This document shows positions 1 through 10,079 of a stretch of DNA of 64,000 bases, piece after piece. The translations under genes were made by a program, and so were the position numbers. The DNA comes from Hyphomicrobiales bacterium (GTDB taxonomy: Bacteria > Pseudomonadota > Alphaproteobacteria > Rhizobiales > OSC116). The notes under the pieces are model-generated. The model had not been told where the DNA came from, ran no database searches, and was given only the letters and a program-made list of their open reading frames with translations. The stretch is taken from NCBI GenBank assembly GCA_013214705.1, contig JABSRZ010000003.1, positions 527,443 to 591,442 on the forward strand, in the 5' to 3' direction. Numbering within the stretch: position 1 is the stretch's first letter; every line of letters starts with the position of its first letter.

Positions 1-447
1 TTCAACCATGGCCGCTTCGGCAAAACTTACATTATCGGCTAGTTTATAAGTAAAGGCTGCGGGGTGCACAACGCTTGCGGTTAAGCAACCATGCACCGGC
101 GGTGTGGCCCAAAACCTCACTGCTGGGTCGACATTATATATGCCCAATTTTGTCGCGCGAGATTTAAAGTTAGGCACGCCCGGCTCCATACACACCCTGT
201 CGCCAATAGCCAAGCCAGACACATTTGCGCCAACTTCGGTGACTACGCCTGATGCCTCATGCCCCAAAACCATGGGTGCATTTACGACAAAATTGCCAAT
301 GGAACCATGGGTGTAATAATGCACATCACTGCCACATATACCCACTGTATGAATTTGAATGCGTACATCATCCGCGCTCAAAAAACTTGGCACATCTATA
401 TCTCGCAAGTTTAATTGATGTTTTTTTTCTAATACCAAAGCACGCAT
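1..447 (-). CDS. Zn-dependent alcohol/polyol dehydrogenase (sorbitol/xylitol dehydrogenase-like), C-terminus truncated by window edge
   Basis: Reverse-strand reading [81 protein letters not shown] Zn-MDR motif. Open to window edge, so absent from the ORF track. Confidence 0.85.
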   Translation of the reverse strand, partial: MRALVLEKKHQLNLRDIDVPSFLSADDVRIQIHTVGICGSDVHYYTHGSIGNFVVNAPMVLGHEASGVVTEVGANVSGLAIGDRVCMEPGVPNFKSRATKLGIYNVDPAVRFWATPPVHGCLTASVVHPAAFTYKLADNVSFAEAAMVE

Positions 448-471
448 ATTTTTCCTCACCTAAAACTAAGC

Positions 472-981
472 CTATATTAATGTCAATTGCTCGGCAGGTA
501 TAGTGATGCCTTCCAATTGCAATAATATTTTTTTGTTTTTTATGCCGCCACCAAACCCGGTCATCGAGCCATCTGCGCCAATGATGCGATGGCAAGGGAT
601 GATGATAGGGATAGGGTTGGCATTATTGGCCCGGCCAACCGCGCGGCTGGCGCCTTTATTGCCAATTTTAGCCGCAATGTCGCCATAAGACGCGGTTTCC
701 CCATATTTTATGCCACATAAAGCTTGCCAAACAGAAAGTTGGAATTCTGTGCCTGATGGTGATATGGCAATGTCAAACTCGGCCGCCTCGCCGGCAAAGT
801 ATCGCTCAAGTGGCGATATAGCGTATAGAAGCGGAGCGGCATCGTGTCGCCATTCGGCCTGTATTTTGAACGGCTCGGTTGCAGCGAAGGCGGTAAAATG
901 CAATTCGCTATCTGTGCCGATTGTTAAAAACTTACCGACCGGGCTAGGCATAAAATCATAATAAACTTGTTGCATATTCAC
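472..981 (-). CDS. ogt: methylated-DNA--[protein]-cysteine S-methyltransferase
   Basis: Active-site IIIPCHRIIGADGSMTGFGGG motif. Confidence 0.92.
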   Translation of the reverse strand: MNMQQVYYDFMPSPVGKFLTIGTDSELHFTAFAATEPFKIQAEWRHDAAPLLYAISPLERYFAGEAAEFDIAISPSGTEFQLSVWQALCGIKYGETASYGDIAAKIGNKGASRAVGRANNANPIPIIIPCHRIIGADGSMTGFGGGIKNKKILLQLEGITIPAEQLTLI

Positions 982-1019
982 ACCAAAATCAACTGACCTT
1001 AAACCTAGCCCGATTCTAG

Positions 1020-1727
1020 CTAGTTGGATAGCTTATTAAAGCCTTTGAAAATTAACCACAGGCTCAAGAAAACTTCGAACAACCCACCGGGGATGACGCT
1101 TATCATCTCGACCAGGTCATTATGGCCATAAATTTCTAACACCGAACCGATAAACAACACTGAATAGCCAACAATTCCCCACACGGCCATAAACCGTGGC
1201 AATAGTTTTGAGCTGAATAACAGGCTGCAAAATAACAAGCCAGCCACCGACCATATCGCCATGCCCATATGATAGGCGTAGACTCCAGCTTGGGTCAGCA
1301 AGGTGGCGATAAGCTCATAATTGGCCATTTGGTCGGCTTGTGCAGTCAAAAATGCCTCGCCCAATGGAATGAGCGATAAAAGCATAATCACCCCAATGAT
1401 AAGCGTTATGGTGGCGGCAATTGCCAGTGAAAGATAGCCATAGGCCAAGCGTTGGTTATATGGTTTTAATATCGGCAGAACCAACACTGGCAGAGCTATA
1501 TTCATAAAAGTATGCACCAAAGCCATTAATATCGCGCCTGATGCAATGTCAAAACGGCTCGCAAATGCCATGCCGAGTGGATTTTCGCTGCCGGTAACGT
1601 CAGAAATCAAGAAGCTGCCAAAGCCATATGACAGAAAGGTAAGGATAAAAAATATCCCGAACCATCTTGCCGATTGTCTTATGTCATTGGTCTGTTGGCT
1701 TGAGCCGGTGGTGGTTTGTGAATTCAT
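1020..1727 (-). CDS. DUF4386-like integral membrane protein
   Basis: Multi-TM protein; overall pattern resembles DUF4386 family. Confidence 0.6.
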   Translation of the reverse strand: MNSQTTTGSSQQTNDIRQSARWFGIFFILTFLSYGFGSFLISDVTGSENPLGMAFASRFDIASGAILMALVHTFMNIALPVLVLPILKPYNQRLAYGYLSLAIAATITLIIGVIMLLSLIPLGEAFLTAQADQMANYELIATLLTQAGVYAYHMGMAIWSVAGLLFCSLLFSSKLLPRFMAVWGIVGYSVLFIGSVLEIYGHNDLVEMISVIPGGLFEVFLSLWLIFKGFNKLSN

Positions 1728-1843
1728 AATAATCTCCTATTTTCACATGGTTTAAATTTAATGATGCGAATATAGGCGCTGCAAATAATAATGAAATTGC
1801 CTAAATATGTAGAATTGATATGCAAAAATGCATGGAACAGTGT

Positions 1844-2731
1844 TTATTTGGCCAATTCTTGCGCCAATAAATCATAGACTATGCGAATGCGAGCGCTTGA
1901 GTTTAACTCTCTATGCGCCACCAACCAGACCGAGGCTGTTAGCGGCTTAAGATTGGGCAATACCCGCGCTACCTTGGGTTCTAAATCACCAAAATTGCTA
2001 TCTAATATGCCAATGCCGAGGCCATTTTTAACAAATTCCCACATCACCAACCAGTTTTCGGCAATGATCGGAAAATTGTTATCCGTCAGCTTGAAGCCAG
2101 ATTTATTAAGGCCATGCATCAATGTGCCTTCATGGTCGATGCCAATAAATTCAGCTTCAGTTAAATCGTCAGGCGAGTTTAGTTTGCCCAATTTTTTAAT
2201 ATATTCAGGGGTTGCATATAAGCGCGCGGGAATGTCTTTTATTTTCTTGGCAATTAAGTCTGGCTCTGTCGGCCTAAAGTTGCGTATGGCTATATCTGCC
2301 TCGCGCCTTAGCAAATCACTGGACGAGTTAGAGGTGATGACTTCGATGTGAATATCCGGCTGTAATATACGCAATTTTGCGATGATGGCAGGCAATGAGA
2401 AAGCGGCATATACCTCGCTGGCGGCGATGAGCACGGTTCCCTGAATGGAATCAGACCGGCCGGTGGATTTTAGCGACATTTGAGTTGCCGCATCGCCCAT
2501 ATCGCGCACTGAAGATAATAAATCTTGCCCAGTCGGGGTTAATGTTAGGCCTCGGCCTACCCGTTCAAACAGCACAACGCCTAGCTGCGCCTCCAATGCG
2601 CTAACCTGCCGCCCTAATGTCGGTTGCGCCACACCAAGCAGCCTTGCCGCTGCCGATAATGAACCTTCTTCGGCAGTGACCAAAAAAGCCCGCGCGTGAT
2701 TCCAGTCAAATTTTATTGAGCGTCTATCCAT
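1844..2731 (-). CDS. LysR-family transcriptional regulator
   Basis: N-terminal HTH FDWNHARAFLVTAEEGSLSAAARLLGVAQPTLGRQVSALE. Confidence 0.93.
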   Translation of the reverse strand: MDRRSIKFDWNHARAFLVTAEEGSLSAAARLLGVAQPTLGRQVSALEAQLGVVLFERVGRGLTLTPTGQDLLSSVRDMGDAATQMSLKSTGRSDSIQGTVLIAASEVYAAFSLPAIIAKLRILQPDIHIEVITSNSSSDLLRREADIAIRNFRPTEPDLIAKKIKDIPARLYATPEYIKKLGKLNSPDDLTEAEFIGIDHEGTLMHGLNKSGFKLTDNNFPIIAENWLVMWEFVKNGLGIGILDSNFGDLEPKVARVLPNLKPLTASVWLVAHRELNSSARIRIVYDLLAQELAK

Positions 2732-2758
2732 GCATAAATAAATAGCAACTAGGTAAAA

Positions 2759-3583
2759 TTAGTCAACTGGTTTTAAACAAATTCTATCGATCTCTGAAAA
2801 TACCATCAGCTCTGAACCGCCCGAAAAAGCCGCAAAAGTCATATTGGTTTTGGTTGCCAATTCTACCGCCATACTGGTCGGCGCAGAAATCGAAACCACC
2901 ACCGCAAACCCCATACGTGCAGATTTTTGTGCCAATTCAAATGCAAAGCGGCTGGTTAGAATGATAAATCCTTGGCCAAAATCTTGCTGGTTTTTACTTA
3001 AAGTGCCAATTAATTTGTCGAGCGCATTATGCCTACCAACATCTTCTTTGGCATATAATATATTGCCACCCACATCGGCAAATGCCGCTGCGTGGACAGA
3101 TCGACTTTGGTTATATAACGGGGTGAAGTTCGACAATTGCTTTTTGGCTTTTATGAAGGCATTTACCGAAACCAATAAATCCGATTGAATTTTTGGCAAC
3201 GGCTCTACTATATGCGATAGGGATGTGAGGCCGCATATGCCACAGCCCGAAGCGCCTGCCATATTGCGGCGTTTGTCAATAATGTTAAACCGGTCTAGTG
3301 CCTCGTCAGATAGTTCTACATCGACCTCAAAACCATGTTTGAGCTGTTTGGCAACCATGCCAATAATCGCCTGACTGTTTTTTACCAGCCCTTCACTAAG
3401 ACAAAAACCAAGAGCAAAATCTTCTAAATCTAGCGGTGTGGCCAGCATAATGGCGTAGGTTTGGCCGTTGATTTTTATGTCGATGGGGGTTTCTTGCGGC
3501 AATATCCAACTATGTGGAGTTTGCGAATTCTCGCCCGTTAACTGGCCTGTTGTCGCTTCTGTGCTACCTGAATCTGCCATCAT
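2759..3583 (-). CDS. fdhD: formate dehydrogenase accessory sulfurtransferase FdhD
   Basis: GASGCGICG motif, EDVGRHNALDKLIG motif; adjacent to fdsA. Confidence 0.93.
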   Translation of the reverse strand: MMADSGSTEATTGQLTGENSQTPHSWILPQETPIDIKINGQTYAIMLATPLDLEDFALGFCLSEGLVKNSQAIIGMVAKQLKHGFEVDVELSDEALDRFNIIDKRRNMAGASGCGICGLTSLSHIVEPLPKIQSDLLVSVNAFIKAKKQLSNFTPLYNQSRSVHAAAFADVGGNILYAKEDVGRHNALDKLIGTLSKNQQDFGQGFIILTSRFAFELAQKSARMGFAVVVSISAPTSMAVELATKTNMTFAAFSGGSELMVFSEIDRICLKPVD

Positions 3584-6423
3584 TCTACCGGCAATATAGC
3601 GTGTTGGTTAGGCACTATATTTCGCCTTTTAGATTGCCAAGCGGAATGATCGTTGGTTAAACGAACCTGCACCGCGGTCACTTTATATTCTGGGCAATCT
3701 GTCGCCCAATCGGAATTTTCTGTGGTGATAACATTGGCGCCGGTTTCGGGGTGATGGAATGTTGTGTAAACCACGCCTATTTGCATGCGGTCAGAAATTT
3801 TGGCAGGCACAGATATTTTGCCTTTGCGCGAGGCTATTTGCACCAAATCGCCATCGGCAATGCCGCGCAATTCGGCATCGGCGGTGTGTATTTCGAGCAC
3901 ATCTTGCTCCAGCCAAATGTTATTTTTTGTCCGACGGGTTTGCGCGCCGACATTATATTGTGACAAAACCCGCCCGGTGGTGAGCAATAAAGGAAATTTT
4001 CGGTTGGCTTTTTCTGTCGTGGGGGTAAATTCGGTGACAAAAAACTTGCCTTTACCGCGGGCAAACTGCCCGACATGCATTATCGGCGTGCCATTTGGCG
4101 CTTGGTCATTCACCGGCCATTGTAGGCTTTCGCCAGCGTCTAAACGTTGGTGCGAAACGCCGCTAAATGCCGGGGTTAATTCAGCTATTTCATCCATAAT
4201 TTGTGATGAATTTTGGTAATCCATGTCATATCCCATGGCGATCGCCAAATCTTGCGTCACTTCCCATTCATGCTTGCCGGTCGCTGGTGGCATGGCCATG
4301 CGCACGCGGTTAATGCGCCGCTCGGCATTGGTAAATGTGCCATCTTTTTCCAAAAAACTAGTGCCGGGCAAGAAAATATGCGCATAACGGGCGGTTTCAT
4401 TCAAAAATAAATCCTGAACAATTAGACAATCTAGGCTCGATAATGCCGCCTCGACATGTTGGGTATCAGGGTCAGATTGGGCAATGTCCTCGCCCTGCAC
4501 ATACATGCCTTTATAATTGCCAGTAATGGCCTGATTGAACATGTTGGGAATGCGATAGCCGGGTTCAGCATCTAATTCAATGCCCCAATGAGCTTCAAAT
4601 ACATGGCGGATTTCATCATCTGCGACCGACCGATAGCCCGGCAATTCGTGCGGAAAACTGCCCATATCGCACGAGCCTTGCACATTGTTTTGGCCGCGCA
4701 ATGGGTTAACGCCGCCGCCATTTTTGCCCAAATTCCCGGTTGCCATGGCTAGGTTTGCGATGCCCATAACCATGGTCGAGCCTTGGCTATGCTCAGTTAC
4801 TCCAAGGCCATAGTAAATGCCTGCATTGCCACCGGTGGCATAAAGCCGCGCGGCTTGGCGCATGTCTTTTGCATTCACTCCAATGGCTTTGGCTTGGCTT
4901 TCTGGTGAATTTTCATCCAACGCGACAAATTTGGCCCACGCTGCAAAACTTTCAAGGTCGCACCTCTCCTCTATAAAGTCATTATCTAGCAGTTCTTCGG
5001 TCACGATTACGTGGCTTAGGGCGTTAATTAAGGCCACATTCATGCCCGGCAATAGGGGCAAAAAATAGTCGGCATGTATATGGGCGCTGTGCACCAGGTC
5101 AATCGCCCTTGGGTCGGCAATGATTAGTTTTGCGCCTTGGCGGATGCGTTGTTTCATCCGCGATGCAAATACCGGATGCGCATCAGTTGGGTTGGCACCA
5201 ATGATAAAAATCACATCGCAATCCTCTACACTTTTAAAATCTTGCGTGCCAGCCGATGTGCCCAATGTTTGGCTAAGGCCATAACCGGTTGGCGAATGGC
5301 AAACCCGGGCGCAGGTGTCGACATTATTGTTGCCAAAAGCTGCTCGAATTAGCTTTTGCACCACATACACTTCTTCATTTGTGCATCGAGACGATGTAAT
5401 GCCACCGATGGATTTACGGCCATGCTTGGCCTGAATGTCAGTTAAGCGTTTGGCCGCAGTATTTATGGCCACATCCCAGCTCACCGGTTGCCATGGGTCG
5501 GTAATTTTATCGCGTATCATCGGTTGGGTGATGCGGTCTTTATGGGTGGCATAGCCAAATGCAAACCGGCCTTTGATGCAAGAATGGCCTTGGTTAGCGC
5601 CGCCGGTTTTATCGGGCGTCATGCGCACCACTTGGTTGCCCTTCATTTCGGCAATAAATGAGCAACCAACACCACAATAGGCGCAGGTGGTTTTAACCGC
5701 CCGGTCTGGTTGGCCAAGATCGATGATGGTTTTTTCGGTCAACGTGGCGGTTGGGCAGGCTTGCACACATGCCCCGCAAGATACACATTCGCTGGCTAAA
5801 AAACCATCGTTAGCGCCAGCGCTGATGGCCGAGCTGAACCCGCGCCCCATAGTGGTTAAGGCAAAACTGCCTTGCACTTCCTCACAGGCCCTTACACAGC
5901 GTTCGCAACTGATGCATTTGCTGCCTTCAAAGCTAAAATAGGGATTGGATGTATCGGTTGGGGCATCGGAATGGTTTTTGCCATCCAGGCCGTATCTGAC
6001 TTCGCGCAAACCCACCACGCCTGCCATATCTTGCAACTCACAATCGCCATTGGCAGAGCAAGTTAAGCAATCTAATGGGTGGTCTGAAATGTATAATTCC
6101 ATCACCCCTCGGCGCAATTTGGCTAGTTTTGGGGTTTCTGTGCTGATGGCCATGCCAGGCTCGAGCGGGGTGGTGCAAGAAGCCGGGGTGCCGCGTCTGC
6201 CGGCGATTTCTATCACGCATAAACGGCAAGAGCCATGCGGCTTCAGGTTATCGGATGCACATAATTTAGGAATGTCGACATCTAACATTTTGGCCGCCCG
6301 CATAATAGACGTGCCTTGGGCCACGGTTATTTCTGTGCCATTAATGGTTGCGGTTATTAGTTTAGTTTTGGCGGTAAGTTTAATTTCTGGCGTGCCAAAA
6401 TCTGCTTGGTCGGGAAATCTCAT
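3580..6423 (-). CDS. fdsA: NAD-dependent formate dehydrogenase alpha subunit (molybdopterin, Cys-containing)
   Basis: N-terminal 2Fe-2S/4Fe-4S ferredoxin region, CAYCGVGC motif, VDTCARVCHSPTGYGL active-site region with Cys. Confidence 0.93.
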   Translation of the reverse strand: MRFPDQADFGTPEIKLTAKTKLITATINGTEITVAQGTSIMRAAKMLDVDIPKLCASDNLKPHGSCRLCVIEIAGRRGTPASCTTPLEPGMAISTETPKLAKLRRGVMELYISDHPLDCLTCSANGDCELQDMAGVVGLREVRYGLDGKNHSDAPTDTSNPYFSFEGSKCISCERCVRACEEVQGSFALTTMGRGFSSAISAGANDGFLASECVSCGACVQACPTATLTEKTIIDLGQPDRAVKTTCAYCGVGCSFIAEMKGNQVVRMTPDKTGGANQGHSCIKGRFAFGYATHKDRITQPMIRDKITDPWQPVSWDVAINTAAKRLTDIQAKHGRKSIGGITSSRCTNEEVYVVQKLIRAAFGNNNVDTCARVCHSPTGYGLSQTLGTSAGTQDFKSVEDCDVIFIIGANPTDAHPVFASRMKQRIRQGAKLIIADPRAIDLVHSAHIHADYFLPLLPGMNVALINALSHVIVTEELLDNDFIEERCDLESFAAWAKFVALDENSPESQAKAIGVNAKDMRQAARLYATGGNAGIYYGLGVTEHSQGSTMVMGIANLAMATGNLGKNGGGVNPLRGQNNVQGSCDMGSFPHELPGYRSVADDEIRHVFEAHWGIELDAEPGYRIPNMFNQAITGNYKGMYVQGEDIAQSDPDTQHVEAALSSLDCLIVQDLFLNETARYAHIFLPGTSFLEKDGTFTNAERRINRVRMAMPPATGKHEWEVTQDLAIAMGYDMDYQNSSQIMDEIAELTPAFSGVSHQRLDAGESLQWPVNDQAPNGTPIMHVGQFARGKGKFFVTEFTPTTEKANRKFPLLLTTGRVLSQYNVGAQTRRTKNNIWLEQDVLEIHTADAELRGIADGDLVQIASRKGKISVPAKISDRMQIGVVYTTFHHPETGANVITTENSDWATDCPEYKVTAVQVRLTNDHSAWQSKRRNIVPNQHAILPVE

Positions 6424-7946
6424 AAAACCTTTCCTTTGTCGATAAATTCGTCGGCAAAATGTTTAAGCAAACTGCGCACAGGCTTCGGGGTTAAGCCGCC
6501 CATGGCGCAGAGCGAGCCTAATTCCATAGTTTCAAATAAATCATCTAACAGTTCAAAATTGGCCTCGACATTTTTACCAGCCGAAATGTCATCTAAAATC
6601 TCGCCGCCGCGAGTGGCGCCAATGCGGCAAGGTGTGCATTTTCCGCAACTTTCGACCTCGCAAAAAGTAAACGCAAACCGGGCTTGGGCGGCCATATCGG
6701 CTGTGTCATCAAACACAATTATGCCGCCATGGCCAATCGCGCCATCTATGGCGGCAAAACTTTCATAATCTAACGGCGTGTCAAATTCATCGGGGTGGAT
6801 ATAGGAGCCTAATGGCCCTCCAACTTGCACTGCTTTAATCGGCCGGCCGCTATAGGTACCGCCGCCAAAATCTTCAATGAGTTGCCTAAGGGTAAGGCCA
6901 AATTCAACCTCGACCAAGCCGCCGCGTTTGACATTGCCCGCCAACTGAAACGGCAATGTACCGGTTGATTTGCCACTGCCCAAAGCGGCATAATAAGCCG
7001 CGCCTTTGGCCAATATATCGGGCACAGATGCCAAAGTAATGACATTGTTGATGATGGTTGGCTGGCCAAACAAGCCTTCTATGGCTGGCAAAGGCGGTTT
7101 GGCGCGCACCACGCCGCGCTTGCCTTCGATGCTGTTTAATAGCGAGGTTTCTTCGCCGCAAATATAAGCCCCAGCGCCGATGCGTATTTCGATGACAAAA
7201 TCTAAGCCCGAATTGGCAATATTCTTGCCCAAATAATTGGCTTTATAGGCGTTGGCTATGGCTTCAGTTAATATGGTTTTGGATAGCGGGTATTCACTGC
7301 GTAAATATATATAGCCTTTGTTTGCGCCGATGGCCAAGCCGCAAATGAGCATACCTTCGATCAGGGCGAAAGGGTTGGATTCCATTAACAACCTGTCGGA
7401 AAACGTGCCGCCATCACCCTCATCTGCATTGCAAACCACATATTTTTGTTTAGCCTCGATGGCCGCACATGTCCGCCATTTAATGCCGGTTGGAAATGCC
7501 GCACCGCCACGGCCTCGGAGGCCAGAGTCAAACACCATATTTACGGTGTTTTCAGCGCCAAGTTCCAAGGCTTTTTTGAGGCCAAGAAAGCCGCCATACT
7601 GTATATAATCAGCTATCGACACCGGGTCGGTATCGCCTGCATAGGCGAATATCTGGCGGTTTTGCTTTTTGAAATAATCTATGTTTTTTATCAAGCCAAC
7701 ATCGCGCAAATGCGGGGCGTTATTTTGAAAATCGTTGTCCACCAAACCTGCCACATCTTGCGGCCGCACACAGCTAAACCCAACCCGGCCATCTGGCGTG
7801 TCAATTTCGACCAATGGCTCTAACCACGCCGCCCCACGTGAACCGTTGCGTATGACTTTAAACCCGGCGGTGGCAAAATTATCCGCCACCTCATCCGCCC
7901 CCACAGAAACACTGGCGGTATCGCGCGGAACATAAACTATTTTCAT
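6420..7946 (-). CDS. fdsB: formate dehydrogenase beta subunit (NuoF-like)
   Basis: GLRGRGGAAFPTGIKW, ICGEETSLLNSIEGKRGVVRAKPPLPA, ESCGKCTPCRIG motifs. Confidence 0.93.
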   Translation of the reverse strand: MKIVYVPRDTASVSVGADEVADNFATAGFKVIRNGSRGAAWLEPLVEIDTPDGRVGFSCVRPQDVAGLVDNDFQNNAPHLRDVGLIKNIDYFKKQNRQIFAYAGDTDPVSIADYIQYGGFLGLKKALELGAENTVNMVFDSGLRGRGGAAFPTGIKWRTCAAIEAKQKYVVCNADEGDGGTFSDRLLMESNPFALIEGMLICGLAIGANKGYIYLRSEYPLSKTILTEAIANAYKANYLGKNIANSGLDFVIEIRIGAGAYICGEETSLLNSIEGKRGVVRAKPPLPAIEGLFGQPTIINNVITLASVPDILAKGAAYYAALGSGKSTGTLPFQLAGNVKRGGLVEVEFGLTLRQLIEDFGGGTYSGRPIKAVQVGGPLGSYIHPDEFDTPLDYESFAAIDGAIGHGGIIVFDDTADMAAQARFAFTFCEVESCGKCTPCRIGATRGGEILDDISAGKNVEANFELLDDLFETMELGSLCAMGGLTPKPVRSLLKHFADEFIDKGKVL

Positions 7947-8383
7947 AGCCCAGCCTCCATTATCGCTTCAAGCCGTTGTTTATCGACGCGCCCATAGGTT
8001 TTGCCGCCAATAGAGGCCGAGGGCGCAAGCGCACAATTGCCAAGGCAATATACGGTTTTAACTGTGTAGCTTTTTTCCAATTGGGTTTTTAACTTGGCCG
8101 AACCCATAGATTGACAGGCCTCAGATTGGCACAATGTTATGGTGTTTGCAGCCTGTTTGCTGTTGTTAAAATCGTGATAAAAAGTCACAACGCCAAACAC
8201 ATCGGCGCGCGATATATTAAGCGCATCGGCAATTTGTTGATAGGCTTTTACCGGTACATAACCCAGATTGGCCTGAATGATGTGAAAAATTTCAAGCAAC
8301 ATATCTGGTTTGTTTGCGCAAGCTTGACATGCCGATTTAACCATGGCCATTTCAGGATAAATATTTAACGTCACCAAAACCAA
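7943..8383 (-). CDS. fdsG: formate dehydrogenase gamma subunit (NuoE-like)
   Basis: NuoE-type 2Fe-2S cysteines (CQSEAC.. / CLGNCALAPSASIG). Confidence 0.9.
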   Translation of the reverse strand: MVLVTLNIYPEMAMVKSACQACANKPDMLLEIFHIIQANLGYVPVKAYQQIADALNISRADVFGVVTFYHDFNNSKQAANTITLCQSEACQSMGSAKLKTQLEKSYTVKTVYCLGNCALAPSASIGGKTYGRVDKQRLEAIMEAGL

Positions 8384-8471
8384 ATCACTCCCAAAAATAT
8401 TTGATAGTTGATTCTAGACTTTGGTGACGCAGTTTACAATTTAAATAATTAATCGACATTTAATGTGAGAA

Positions 8472-8768
8472 TTACACCACTTCTACCTTATCGGTATGGA
8501 TGATTTCGATTTTGCGATCGATGATATATGGTCCGCCAGTTTCGCGCCAAACGGCCATATGTGGTTGCTTAAAATGCAGTTCTAAATCTTCCCGAGTCTT
8601 CCACCGTTCAACAAAGGTTAGGGTGTTTTCATCTTCCACCGCTTGGTTCAGGTCGTAGCTGATGCAACCAGCTTCGGCGCGCGTGCCCTCTATGCACGGC
8701 ATGGCTGCGGCGATAACTTTATCGGCTGAGCCGGGTTTAATGTTGATGGTGGCGATAACGAAAATCAT
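8472..8768 (-). CDS. antibiotic biosynthesis monooxygenase (ABM) family protein
   Basis: ~98 aa ABM-like protein with GTRAEAGCISYDLNQAVEDENTLTFVERW. Confidence 0.85.
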   Translation of the reverse strand: MIFVIATINIKPGSADKVIAAAMPCIEGTRAEAGCISYDLNQAVEDENTLTFVERWKTREDLELHFKQPHMAVWRETGGPYIIDRKIEIIHTDKVEVV

Positions 8769-8831
8769 AATATTTTTCTTTCTTAAGGTTTATGCTTGAG
8801 GGCTTATCCGCAATGTTTTTCATATCATAAA

Positions 8832-9911
8832 TTAAGCAAATATCTGGCCATCAAATAATTTTCTGGCGGTTCTCACTATGCTGGCATTGTTGACTTGGCC
8901 ACTCGCATCAAAACTCAAGTTAACGCTCATAATGCCATCTGGGTGCTCAATAGCCACAACTTTACTAGTGCCAACATTGCCTGCTAAATTGGCCACATTA
9001 TATGCCGGACTTTGCGGCAGAAAACAAGATGTTGCGAGGCTCAGCGCGGCAAATATATCTATCGATGCATGGCATTTACCGGCAATAAATGTGCGGGTTG
9101 AAATGGCGCCCCCATGGCTGGCGGGACCAACTAAAATTATATGCGGCAGGGCTTCATCGGCGATATTAGCGACATTCATAAGTTTGCCGGCTTGAGAGCT
9201 AATAGAGTCTAGTTTGGTAAGCAAATCATCATTTTTGGTCAATTGCTCGCTGGTTTCAGCCCCGGTAATGCCGAAGTCTTTGGCCAGCATCACCACACAG
9301 GGCAAGCCGTTATCTATGCAGGTTACGGTTATATCGTCTATCACATCGACCTCATTGCCGGTTGGTAAAAATGCCTCATAGCTACCACCTGCATTGGCCT
9401 TAAAGTCAATCGGAATGGGGCTGGCGGTGCGCGGCACGCCGCTAATTTTGGCCGCACCCGTATAAATAACTTTGCCAGAATTTGTGGCAATTTTTTCAAT
9501 CGCCACTTGGCCGCTATTTTCTAAATAAATGGCAACAGATGTTTCGCCTTCATGCGCTGTTACCAAGCCGCGTTCTATCGCAAATGGCCCAACACCAGCC
9601 AAAATATCGCCGCAACTCAGGGTGCTGGTGACAATCGCTTTGTCAATCAACACCTGCAAAAATAGATAATCGACATCAATGCCATAACGAGATGATTTTT
9701 TAACCACCGCCACTTTGGAGCTTAGCGGGTTTGCGCCGCCTATACCATCAATTTGGTTATCGTCCGGCGAACCCATAATGCGTAATAAAAATTGGTCGCG
9801 CTGCCGCGGATCGGCAGGTAAATCTTGGGCTAAAAAATAAGCCGCTTTAGAGGTGCCGCCGCGCATCCACATGCATCTTACAGAACGTGGCATCGGCACA
9901 AATTTAGACAT
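8832..9911 (-). CDS. PrpF / 4-oxalomesaconate tautomerase-family isomerase
   Basis: CMWMRGGTSKAAYFLAQDLP... GSPDDNQIDGIGGANPLSSKVAVV PrpF signature. Confidence 0.88.
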   Translation of the reverse strand: MSKFVPMPRSVRCMWMRGGTSKAAYFLAQDLPADPRQRDQFLLRIMGSPDDNQIDGIGGANPLSSKVAVVKKSSRYGIDVDYLFLQVLIDKAIVTSTLSCGDILAGVGPFAIERGLVTAHEGETSVAIYLENSGQVAIEKIATNSGKVIYTGAAKISGVPRTASPIPIDFKANAGGSYEAFLPTGNEVDVIDDITVTCIDNGLPCVVMLAKDFGITGAETSEQLTKNDDLLTKLDSISSQAGKLMNVANIADEALPHIILVGPASHGGAISTRTFIAGKCHASIDIFAALSLATSCFLPQSPAYNVANLAGNVGTSKVVAIEHPDGIMSVNLSFDASGQVNNASIVRTARKLFDGQIFA

Positions 9912-10020
9912 ATTACGAGCCTTGTTACAATTTCATTTGGCCACACACTTTAAGTGCATTGCCTGCCAGTGTTTTACAGGTTTTTAGCTCAACAAGTCCA
10001 TGACTTTTATCAATTGAACA

Positions 10021-10062
10021 TAAAAATACCCTCAGCAGATTATCGCTAATCTGCTGAGGGTA
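10021..10062 (-). terminator. Rho-independent terminator downstream of the LivK-type gene
   Basis: Perfect 16-bp stem TACCCTCAGCAGATTA-TCGC-TAATCTGCTGAGGGTA (10027-10062); reading the minus strand it is followed by TTTTTATG. Confidence 0.9.
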
Positions 10063-10079
10063 ACTTGTATCATTATGGT

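Noticed and set aside
3751-4219. Several + strand ORFs of 70-144 aa antisense to fdsA (and similar antisense ORFs throughout, e.g. 1881-2351, 20856-21503, 22589-23080, 43296-43874)
   Set aside because: They are shadows of strongly supported genes on the opposite strand and show no family features or RBS support.
3580-6423. Selenocysteine-containing formate dehydrogenase
   Set aside because: The active-site region reads VDTCARVCHSPTGYG with Cys and no in-frame TGA; a normal Cys enzyme.
10027-10062. Perfect 16-bp palindrome as a novel regulatory element
   Set aside because: Loop of 4 nt and a T-rich tail on the minus strand directly after the livK-type stop make it an ordinary intrinsic terminator.
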